The notes beneath the pieces were generated by a model. It was given only the letters and a program-made list of their open reading frames with translations. It made no database searches and was not told where the DNA came from. A DNA stretch of 24,270 nt, from NCBI GenBank assembly GCA_002407045.1, contig DHKB01000030.1:21937-46206 (forward strand), in the 5' to 3' direction. This DNA comes from Candidatus Bruticola papionis (GTDB lineage Bacteria; Vulcanimicrobiota; Xenobia; Xenobiales; Xenobiaceae). Of the stretch, positions 1-6,223 are shown in pieces (position 1 is the stretch's first letter; every line of letters starts with the position of its first letter). The position numbers were made by a program, and so were the translations under genes.

Positions 1-63
1 GTCAACCGCGCCAGAACCCAAGATAAAATGTTCGGCAAATGGGATGAGTACATCCGCGGTTAA
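1..63 (+). CDS. C-terminal end of an unidentified protein (partial)
   Basis: The first 60 bases form an open frame of 20 codons ending in TAA, with its start outside the window. The visible tail ends in KWDEYIRG. It is followed 30 bases later by a strong terminator on the same strand, which supports a real gene end rather than a chance frame. The fragment is too short to assign a family. Confidence 0.6.
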   Translation, partial: VNRARTQDKMFGKWDEYIRG

Positions 64-92
64 TCTTTAGCCTTCATAGCTAATTAGAAGAA

Positions 93-121
93 GCGTCTCC
101 TTCGGGGGGCGCTCTTTTTTT
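93..121 (+). terminator. Rho-independent terminator of the partial first gene
   Basis: An 8-bp G+C-rich stem (GCGTCTCC with GGGGGCGC, including two G-U pairs) is closed by a TTCG tetraloop and followed by TCTTTTTTT. It separates the upstream gene from fabI. Confidence 0.9.
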
Positions 122-217
122 ATGCCCTTAAATTTTGCATTATGCTTTTTGAAAGGATAGGGCCGCCTAAAATTGAAGGGCAAACAATATTTATTTCTCA
201 CAAAGGAGCAACATAAA

Positions 218-979
218 ATGCTGCAAGGAAAACGCGGATTGATCGTAGGTTTGGCCAACGCCAACTCCATAGCTTGGGGAATCGCTGAAAAAGCCAAACA
301 GCAAGGAGCCGAACTTGGCTTTACTTATCTCAACGCCGCTATTGAAAAACGTATGCGTCCTTTAGCCGAAAGTTTGCAAGCCAGTTACATTTTGCCTTGC
401 GACGTTAACGACGAAGCCAGTTTGGACGCTCTCTTTCAAAAAATTGAATCTAAATGGGGCAAATTAGACTTCTTGGTCCATTCTGTAGCCTTTGCCAAAG
501 GTGAAGATCTTATGGGTCGCTTTGTCGATACTTCCCGCAGCGGCTTCATAACGGCAATGGAAACTAGTGTTTATTCTTTAGTCGCTTTATCTAGAAGAGC
601 CGCTCCTTTAATGACTGAAGGCGGCAGCATTGTTTCTCTGAGCTACTTCGGTGCAGAAAAAGTCGTTAAAAATTACAATGTTATGGGCGTAGCCAAATCA
701 GCTTTGGAATCTTCCGTGCGCTATTTAGCCGCCGATTTGGGCCCTCAAAATATCAGGGTCAATGCCATCTCCGCTGGCGCTATCAAAACCCTTTCGGCCA
801 GAGGCATCCACGGTTTCACCGAAATGCTCCACGTTACCAGCGAACGCTCGCCTCTCAAACGCTGTGTGAGTGCCTCCGAAGTTGGAGAAAGTGCAGTATT
901 TTTACTTTCTCAAGCTTCCTCGGCCATAACCGGAGAAGTATTACACGTAGACTGCGGTTACAATATTGTCGGAATGTAG
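218..979 (+). CDS. fabI: Enoyl-[acyl-carrier-protein] reductase (NADH), FabI family
   Basis: FabI catalyses the last step of each fatty-acid elongation cycle, reducing trans-2-enoyl-ACP with NAD(P)H in the cytoplasm. The 253-residue protein is a normal length for the family. The N-terminal nucleotide-binding motif GLANANSIAWG lies at residues 11-21. The catalytic pair is Tyr143 (in LSYFGAEK) and Tyr153/Lys160 (Y-x6-K in NYNVMGVAKSALE), and the substrate-loop signature is SAGAIKTLSARGI. The frame is open further upstream from a TTG at 173. However, ATG 218 has AAAGGAG nine bases before it and begins exactly at the family's usual N-terminus, so I chose it. It is followed nine bases later by a phosphopantetheinyl transferase, which activates ACP, the partner that carries FabI's substrates. 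The two are very likely co-transcribed. Confidence 0.96.
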   Translation: MLQGKRGLIVGLANANSIAWGIAEKAKQQGAELGFTYLNAAIEKRMRPLAESLQASYILPCDVNDEASLDALFQKIESKWGKLDFLVHSVAFAKGEDLMGRFVDTSRSGFITAMETSVYSLVALSRRAAPLMTEGGSIVSLSYFGAEKVVKNYNVMGVAKSALESSVRYLAADLGPQNIRVNAISAGAIKTLSARGIHGFTEMLHVTSERSPLKRCVSASEVGESAVFLLSQASSAITGEVLHVDCGYNIVGM

Positions 980-988
980 GCACTTTCT

Positions 989-1750
989 TTGCCTAAAGTA
1001 AACATTATTTGTTTTGATCTGGCCCATTTTCCTGATTTTTTCAGGAAAATGGAGCCTTATATTTTGAGTAGCGAAGAGCAACAACGCAAAAGCAAATTTG
1101 CTTTCACTCATTTGGGCGAGCGCTTTGCCGCCGCCCACATGGGGCTCAGGTTGCTTCTAGCTCGACAATTGGATAATACTACCCACTGGCGAGATGGCGA
1201 ATTATTGAAAATTGCTGCCAGCTTTTCTTTTGAAAAAGGCCACTTCGGTAAGCCTAAGCTCAAAAGCAACCACTCGTTAGTATTTAATTTAAGCCATTCT
1301 GGAGATTGGGCCGCTTTGGCTGTAGTTAATCAAGCCAATTGCTTTGAGCCTCAAGAAGTGGGCGTAGATCTAGAAGCAATTGCAAAGCGCTCCGCTTTAG
1401 CTTTAGCCAAGCGTTTTTTTAGTGCAAAAGAATGGCAAAAATTATATTTATGTACAGATTCAGCCCAGCAGAACCAACTTTTCACCAAACTTTGGACACG
1501 CAAAGAAGCCTGTTTAAAACTTTGGGGGACAGGAATGCACACTTCACTCAGTTCTTTTGAAGTGCTCTCCAATTTGCCTAAAAATCTTGCCTCTAAACCT
1601 CTGCCCTGCCCACAATGTTTATACTTGCAAAGCGCTGAAGTTATAAAAGGTATGTATTTATCTTTAGCCTTAAGTTTTGTGCCGGATTCGGTAGATGTCA
1701 CTTTAATAGACTGGACTAACCATCCGACTACTTTTTATTTTCTTCACTAA
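989..1750 (+). CDS. 4'-phosphopantetheinyl transferase, Sfp/HetI type
   Basis: It transfers 4'-phosphopantetheine from CoA to the active serine of carrier proteins (ACP, PKS or NRPS). The 253-residue length fits the Sfp/Gsp class rather than the short AcpS class. Visible motifs are FGKPKL (86-91), FNLSHSGDWAALAV (99-112), the Mg-binding VGVDLE (124-129; Asp127, Glu129) and WTRKEACLKLWGTG (169-182; Glu173). The start is TTG 989. The TAGG overlapping the fabI stop can act as a weak ribosome site, and the N-terminal beta strand VNIICFDL is typical of the family. A later in-frame ATG at residue 21 would remove that strand. The neighbours fabI and the U32 gene are both closely spaced. The lack of a polyketide cluster here suggests fatty-acid ACP as a target, but the substrate cannot be read from the sequence. 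Confidence 0.92.
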   Translation: MPKVNIICFDLAHFPDFFRKMEPYILSSEEQQRKSKFAFTHLGERFAAAHMGLRLLLARQLDNTTHWRDGELLKIAASFSFEKGHFGKPKLKSNHSLVFNLSHSGDWAALAVVNQANCFEPQEVGVDLEAIAKRSALALAKRFFSAKEWQKLYLCTDSAQQNQLFTKLWTRKEACLKLWGTGMHTSLSSFEVLSNLPKNLASKPLPCPQCLYLQSAEVIKGMYLSLALSFVPDSVDVTLIDWTNHPTTFYFLH

Positions 1751-1766
1751 TTAGGACCAATTTTTT

Positions 1767-4295
1767 ATGTTAAAGCCAGAAGTTTTAGCTCCGGTAGGAG
1801 ATTATCAAGTATTGCAAGCGGCTTTGCAAGCCGGTGCCGACGCAGTCTATTTTGGACTGTCCGAAGGCTTCAACGCTAGAGCCAGAGCCCAAAACTTTAC
1901 TTTGGACAAATTAAAAGAGACTGTCCGTGAAATTCACGCTTCCGGAGCCAAAGCTTACATTACTTTGAATACGCTTGTTTTTGAAAGCGAATTGCCTAAA
2001 CTCAAAGAGCTTTTAAAAAAAATCGAAGAGTGTCAAGTTGATTCTCTAATTATTCAAGATCTTGGGGTTGCTCGTCTGGCCGCCGCTTTGGCTCCTTCCG
2101 TACACCTCCACGCTAGCACACAAATGACCATAAGTGACGGTTGCGGAGCAAAATTTGCTAAAAACTTGGGTTTTCAAAGGGTTGTTTTGGCCAGAGAATT
2201 AAGCGCAGCGGAAATTGCAGATGTCAAGAAAGAAGCCGATTGTGAGTTGGAAGTATTCGCTTTAGGGGCTCTGTGCGTATCTTTCAGTGGTCAATGCTTA
2301 GCCAGTTTAACTTGGGGTGGTCGCTCAGCCAACCGAGGCCAATGTGCTCAACCATGCCGTTTGCCCTTCCGTTGGGCTGCTGTGCCTCATGGGCAAAAAC
2401 TAGACTTTAGTCGCGGACAAGTCAAACTTTCCTCACCTTCTCATTTGCTCAGCCCTTGTGATTTAGCTGGCTTTAATAAAATAGACGAACTTATTAGAGC
2501 CAACGTGAGTTCCTTAAAAATTGAAGGGCGTCTCAAAGCAGCTAGCTATGTTTATATGGCCGTTAAAACTATGCGCGAGTGGGTAGATGCTCACTTCGAC
2601 CAGCAAGGGCATCAAGTAACTCCCAATGCAACTCAAATTTTAGAATTGCGTCGCAATCTCAGCGATTTGAATGTCACTTTTTCTAGAGGCTTCACTCCTG
2701 GTTTCTTGAGTTCTGTCAATCATCAAACTTTTATTCAAAAGGGCTATTCCAAACACAGAGGACAACTGTTAGGTACAGTCACAGAAAAAAGTAACCATGA
2801 AGTAAGAATCAAACTGGCGGTCCAAGACAAAAATACACAAAATTTCACAGCCTATCCTATTGTGCCTCAAAATGGCATGGGAGTCTTGTTTTTATCTCCT
2901 GTAGACGAAAATAATAATTCGGAAGATGTACAAGGCGGCTCAATCTACTCTTGCTCAGTTCAAAAAGGCACAGCAACCCTTGGCTTTGGCAAGAATGGTC
3001 CTAATTTATTTAAAGTAAATATAGGCGACCTAGTTTATATAACCTCTTCCCCACAAACAACAAAACGAATAAATCAATCCATGCATGCATCCAGACAAGG
3101 ACGCATTGGCCTCCACTTAAGTGTATACGGCTCGCCAGGCGTTCCCCTGACAATAACTGCTACCGCTGATGGATTAACTCAAACATTTACCGTCAGTAGT
3201 CAGACAACTTTAATCCCAGCCCAAAAGAATGGCTTAACGGCAGCTTCTATTGCCGATAAGTTTTCAGAACTGAGTCAGACTCCATTTCACATTGAAACTA
3301 TTGAAGCACAAAATTTGCAAAGCAATCTGTTTTTGCCCCTATCCGAGCTCAAGCCTATGCGTCGAACTTTGGTGGCCAATTTGACAGCAGCTTTAGAGCA
3401 AGAAACATCTAATTCTACACCAAGAGCCAAGTTTGTCTTGCCAAGTTCGCAAGAGCGGCAGGATATACCCATGCGTTCATGCCTAACGGTACTATGCCGC
3501 ACCTTAGAGCAAACTGAAGCGGCCTTGGAACTGGGCTGCGATTCCATAGAGTTGGAAGCTTTTAAGCCGGAAAAACTCAATCTCATGGTCAAAGCTATAC
3601 GCTCCTATCCTGGCGTAAAGCTATACCTAGCTACTCCGCGCATCAAGAAGCAAAATGACCCACTTTCTTTGCAAACACTTTTAAAATTTGCTCCAGATGG
3701 TATGCTGTTGCGCAATTTGGGTAGTTTGCAATATATGCTAGATTTAAAACAACAAGGAGAGCATATTCCCTCCTTGCACGGTGATTTTTCTTTTAATATC
3801 ACCAATTCTTTTACTGCAGATACACTTTTAAGGCTTGGGTTAGATACTTTTACCCCCAGCGACGATTTGGATGAACTTCAACTAATGGCCTTAATAAAGG
3901 GGCTAAAAGGTTTAAGTTCCACATATCCAGCCGCTGCCAATCCAGTCAGTCGTTTAGTATTCACTCTTTATAGGCGCATGCCAACTTTCCACTCTCAGCA
4001 TTGCCTATATGCTAATTTGCTTAGTTCTGGGCGAGATGCCAAAACTTGCGGACAGCCTTGTTTGAAAAAAGATCTCTACATAATTGACCGTTTGCAATAT
4101 TCACACTTGGTACGCAACGATTATTGTTGCAGAAATACGATCTTCGATCAGACCCCCAGGCAGAGACAAAAGCAACTTCCCTCGCTGAGCCGATCCGGAG
4201 TTTGTGCTTATAGGCTGGAGTTCTTAGACGAAACTATCGAACAAGTCAAGAAGATCTTCAGCTACTATAATAATTTATTACAAACCCCTCTATAA
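1767..4295 (+). CDS. Long U32-family protein (RlhA/TrhP-like, two Cys clusters)
   Basis: This 842-residue protein belongs to the U32 'collagenase-like' family. Characterised members (RlhA, TrhP, UbiU/UbiV) act in hydroxylation of RNA or quinones and carry Fe-S clusters rather than being proven peptidases. The N-terminal barrel starts LAPVGDYQVLQAALQAGADAVYFG (residues 7-30), followed by ASTQM. The four-Cys signature is Cys170, Cys177, Cys193 and Cys197, in a GALCVSFSGQC...RGQCAQPCR arrangement. A middle region resembles DUF3656 of RlhA-like proteins. From about residue 570 there is a second, degenerate U32-like barrel. It ends in another Cys-rich segment (HCLYANLL, TCGQPCLKK, YCCRNTIF), typical of the long 800-plus-residue forms. 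ATG 1767 is preceded by TTAGGA. It lies 16 bases after the transferase gene, so it is probably the last gene of the fabI unit. The substrate is not known. Confidence 0.88.
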   Translation: MLKPEVLAPVGDYQVLQAALQAGADAVYFGLSEGFNARARAQNFTLDKLKETVREIHASGAKAYITLNTLVFESELPKLKELLKKIEECQVDSLIIQDLGVARLAAALAPSVHLHASTQMTISDGCGAKFAKNLGFQRVVLARELSAAEIADVKKEADCELEVFALGALCVSFSGQCLASLTWGGRSANRGQCAQPCRLPFRWAAVPHGQKLDFSRGQVKLSSPSHLLSPCDLAGFNKIDELIRANVSSLKIEGRLKAASYVYMAVKTMREWVDAHFDQQGHQVTPNATQILELRRNLSDLNVTFSRGFTPGFLSSVNHQTFIQKGYSKHRGQLLGTVTEKSNHEVRIKLAVQDKNTQNFTAYPIVPQNGMGVLFLSPVDENNNSEDVQGGSIYSCSVQKGTATLGFGKNGPNLFKVNIGDLVYITSSPQTTKRINQSMHASRQGRIGLHLSVYGSPGVPLTITATADGLTQTFTVSSQTTLIPAQKNGLTAASIADKFSELSQTPFHIETIEAQNLQSNLFLPLSELKPMRRTLVANLTAALEQETSNSTPRAKFVLPSSQERQDIPMRSCLTVLCRTLEQTEAALELGCDSIELEAFKPEKLNLMVKAIRSYPGVKLYLATPRIKKQNDPLSLQTLLKFAPDGMLLRNLGSLQYMLDLKQQGEHIPSLHGDFSFNITNSFTADTLLRLGLDTFTPSDDLDELQLMALIKGLKGLSSTYPAAANPVSRLVFTLYRRMPTFHSQHCLYANLLSSGRDAKTCGQPCLKKDLYIIDRLQYSHLVRNDYCCRNTIFDQTPRQRQKQLPSLSRSGVCAYRLEFLDETIEQVKKIFSYYNNLLQTPL

Positions 4296-4325
4296 ACTTT
4301 TATTATCTTGCTACCTTATCAATAC

Positions 4326-4359
4326 GACCGTCTCTTAACCGAAGCGGTCTATTTCATTT
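4326..4359 (+). terminator. Possible weak terminator after the U32 gene
   Basis: GACCG pairs with CGGTC, with an inner CTT/AAG helix, followed by TATTTCATTT. The T-run is interrupted and the stem is short, so this is tentative. No better terminator follows the gene. Confidence 0.3.
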
Positions 4360-4467
4360 CTGCAGGAAATCGCCTTATGGCTAAACTAGGCGAAGAGTAT
4401 CTGAGGAAAATAGTCTATTTGGCAAGAAAATTAACAAAAAATACAAGTATTTGCCTAAATAAAAGTT

Positions 4468-4494
4468 TTGTTTGTGGCAAATTAGAAGTATAAT
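4468..4494 (+). promoter_or_regulatory. Candidate promoter for the gene at 4748
   Basis: A perfect TATAAT at 4489-4494 has a TTGTTT 15 bases upstream (4468-4473), a shorter spacer than ideal. A transcript from here would carry a leader of about 245 nt containing the inverted repeats described for this gap. Confidence 0.35.
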
Positions 4495-4747
4495 CAACAA
4501 AATCACAAGGTGTGAAGAATGGCACAAGAGTTCAACTGTTCTATTCTTTTGAGTCGACTGAGCTTTTTTCTTCAACCTTTCCTGCGCAGCTTGAGATAGA
4601 AGTCTGAGTGTGAAACTAAAACAAATTTTAGTCTGTTTACTTCTTCTTAGCGCTCACAACAGGAGGAATTCATTTCTGCCTAGGCATTGCTTAAGCCTTA
4701 AGAAATGAAATTGCAGAGAAAAATTATCAAACGGGGTTTGAAATAAT

Positions 4748-5644
4748 ATGATAGGCAAAACGTCTGTAACTATCGGTACTTACAATGTAAAAAACATGTT
4801 CGGTGAACGCGATGTGCAAAAAGCCGGTGGCGGCCGCACTCCTGTTAAGAGCGAGCGCTCCTTAGACGCTTTGGCCGAAAATATTAGACGCGCTGACGCC
4901 GACGTAGTCGCTTTGCAAGAATGCACTTCCAAAGAGACTTTGACCGAGTTCATGAAAACTCGTGGCTTAAGCAAAGACTACAAATACGTAGCTCACGTTC
5001 CAGGTAACGACGGTCGCGGCGTAAACGTAGCCGTTATCTCCAGATACCCATTCACTGAAGTAGTTTCCCACAAAGACGTAACCTTCCCCTTAGCCGACGG
5101 TAGTGGCGACACAAAATTTAGCCGCGACTTCCTCCGCGTCGATATAGACGTTGACGGTAAGGCCGGTGCCGACGTCAGCTTATATACCACTCACTCTAAG
5201 TCTAGAAGACCTTCTGCTCCCGGCCGCGTTAACTCCGACACTAAGCGTTTAAGTGAAGGCCGTGCCATGCGCGACATCGCCGAAAAAGAAATGAAGCAAT
5301 TCCCCGGCCGTCTGTTCGTTCTCACCGGCGACTTCAATGACAATACCGACGACGCTTCTGTCCAAGCCATTCTTAATCCCGGCGGCGGTCGCGAAGAATG
5401 GGTAGACAGCTTAGCTGGCAAACCCGATTCCGAGCGCAATACATGGCCGGCCAATCCTAAGAGAAACAACGGTTTTGCCCCCGAGCAATTCGACCATATG
5501 ATCTTCCCGAAGTCTATGTCTAACCGTTTAGTCAATTCTCAAGTCCATCGCTACACTCAGTCTGATAGCTCCGATACTCGCTGGGTATCTTCCACCGCTT
5601 CAGACCATCTCATGATCACTTCCGAATTTAACCTCAGAGACTAA
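4748..5644 (+). CDS. Endonuclease/exonuclease/phosphatase (EEP) superfamily enzyme
   Basis: The 298-residue protein has the full set of EEP (DNase I/exonuclease III/sphingomyelinase fold) catalytic motifs. These are TYNVKN (11-16), ALQE (55-58; Glu58), THS (His149), LTGDFNDN (192-199; Asp195, Asn197), FDH (248-250) and SDH (285-287; Asp286, His287). The enzymes use a divalent metal to cleave phosphodiesters in nucleic acids, lipids or small phosphates; the substrate here cannot be told. The start at ATG 4748 matches the first beta strand, and no signal peptide precedes it. The nearest purine-rich element is GGGG, 11 bases upstream, which is weak. Codon use is notably rich in C-ending codons (GAC, GCC, CGC, GTC) compared with neighbours such as holB, a feature shared with the amylase-family gene. 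It stands alone between a long leader and a terminator. Confidence 0.88.
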   Translation: MIGKTSVTIGTYNVKNMFGERDVQKAGGGRTPVKSERSLDALAENIRRADADVVALQECTSKETLTEFMKTRGLSKDYKYVAHVPGNDGRGVNVAVISRYPFTEVVSHKDVTFPLADGSGDTKFSRDFLRVDIDVDGKAGADVSLYTTHSKSRRPSAPGRVNSDTKRLSEGRAMRDIAEKEMKQFPGRLFVLTGDFNDNTDDASVQAILNPGGGREEWVDSLAGKPDSERNTWPANPKRNNGFAPEQFDHMIFPKSMSNRLVNSQVHRYTQSDSSDTRWVSSTASDHLMITSEFNLRD

Positions 5645-5677
5645 TTTTCAAATAGTCGACTGATATAGACAAATAAG

Positions 5678-5730
5678 GGTCACCGCCAGTATCTTATGCA
5701 AACGATATAGGCGGCGATCTTTTTATTTTT
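5678..5730 (+). terminator. Rho-independent terminator of the EEP gene
   Basis: A compound stem (GGTC/GATC, then CCGCC/GGCGG, then TATC/GATA, with small internal mismatches) is followed by TTTTTATTTTT. It begins 34 bases after the EEP stop codon. Confidence 0.85.
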
Positions 5731-5822
5731 AAATAAAATTACCATTTTTGTCGCAAGGAATCAAAATACACTTGCGAATTTTAAGTTCAGTGACCACTCA
5801 AAATTATACTTGGAGGTGGAGC

Positions 5823-6146
5823 TTGAAAAATTATCGTTTCATGTTGGTGGCTTGTTGCGCCGCCATCATCCTTCTTTTTGCAATTGCTCAAAATGCTCAA
5901 GCGGAAACTACAGCACCAGTAGGCAGCATTTATGGCAAAATTCAAGTTGTAAGCAGCTTCCCCGATTATACAGTAAAAGTTGTCGATAGTTTTCCCGATC
6001 TGAAAGTGAAAACTGTCAGCAGTTTTCCTGACGGCCCAGGAGAATGGCAATTTGTGGACGACTTTCCCGATTATAAGATTCAATTTGTCGATAGTTTTCC
6101 CGACTTTACTATCCAATTTGTAGACAGCTTCCCCGGCGTGCCTTAG
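5823..6146 (+). CDS. Secreted VxSFPD-repeat protein, probable 7(1) septoil knot family
   Basis: This small protein has a clear Sec signal peptide and six tandem repeats. The TTG start at 5823 has GGAGG six bases upstream and gives 107 residues: a basic N-end (MKNYR), a hydrophobic core and a cleavage site after AQA (residue 27). From about residue 42 the repeats read VSSFPD, VDSFPD, VSSFPD, VDDFPD, VDSFPD and VDSFPG. They are spaced 11 residues apart except for one 13-residue unit containing GPGEWQF. This pattern matches my memory of the family annotated as '7(1) septoil knot', small beta proteins predicted and shown to be deeply knotted. I could not check it by search. The DNA of the repeats has diverged synonymously, so they are old and under protein-level selection. 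The frame is open upstream to 5748, but the ribosome site and signal peptide fix the start. It is flanked by terminators and is monocistronic. Function is unknown. Confidence 0.8.
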   Translation: MKNYRFMLVACCAAIILLFAIAQNAQAETTAPVGSIYGKIQVVSSFPDYTVKVVDSFPDLKVKTVSSFPDGPGEWQFVDDFPDYKIQFVDSFPDFTIQFVDSFPGVP

Positions 6147-6153
6147 TTTATAA

Positions 6154-6189
6154 AAAAACTCTGTCGTCATAATTGGCGGCAGAGTTTTT
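6154..6189. terminator. Bidirectional terminator between convergent genes
   Basis: A 15-bp stem (5' arm 6154-6168, 3' arm 6175-6189) with two G-T pairs and an ATAATT loop has A-runs on its left arm and T-runs on its right. It can therefore end both the VxSFPD-repeat gene (+) and the S9 peptidase gene (-). Confidence 0.92.
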
Positions 6190-6223
6190 GCTTTATTTCC
6201 AATACTAAATGACGGAAAACCGA

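Larger units (their letters stand above)
4296..4747. other. 452-bp intergenic gap without a convincing gene
   Basis: No frame here looks like a real protein. A weak hairpin (GACCG 4326-4330 with CGGTC 4345-4349) is followed by a T-rich run and may end the U32 transcript. A TATAAT box lies at 4489-4494. A perfect 7-bp hairpin (ACTAAAA 4615-4621, TTTTAGT 4626-4632) follows. A consensus ribosome site AGGAGG at 4661-4666 has no start codon at working distance. An imperfect inverted repeat (CATTTCT 4671-4677, AGAAATG 4701-4707) lies just before the next gene. Together they suggest a structured 5' leader for the gene at 4748. Confidence 0.5.

Noticed and set aside
4377..4493. 39-codon frame starting ATG 4377 with AGGAAA eight bases or so upstream
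   Set aside because: The ribosome site is acceptable, but the product is low-complexity and Lys-rich with no family resemblance, the frame overlaps a promoter-like TATAAT, and a possible terminator lies upstream.
4308..4493. 61-codon TTG-started extension after the U32 gene
   Set aside because: No ribosome site and it runs through a possible terminator hairpin; nothing supports translation.
5805..5810. TATACT as a -10 box for the VxSFPD-repeat gene
   Set aside because: It abuts the ribosome-binding site, so a transcript from it would lack the site; no -35 fits.
5787..6170. 127-codon antisense frame over the VxSFPD-repeat gene
   Set aside because: Its repeats are the mirror of the sense repeats, it reads through the terminator stem, and the sense strand has a signal peptide and ribosome site.
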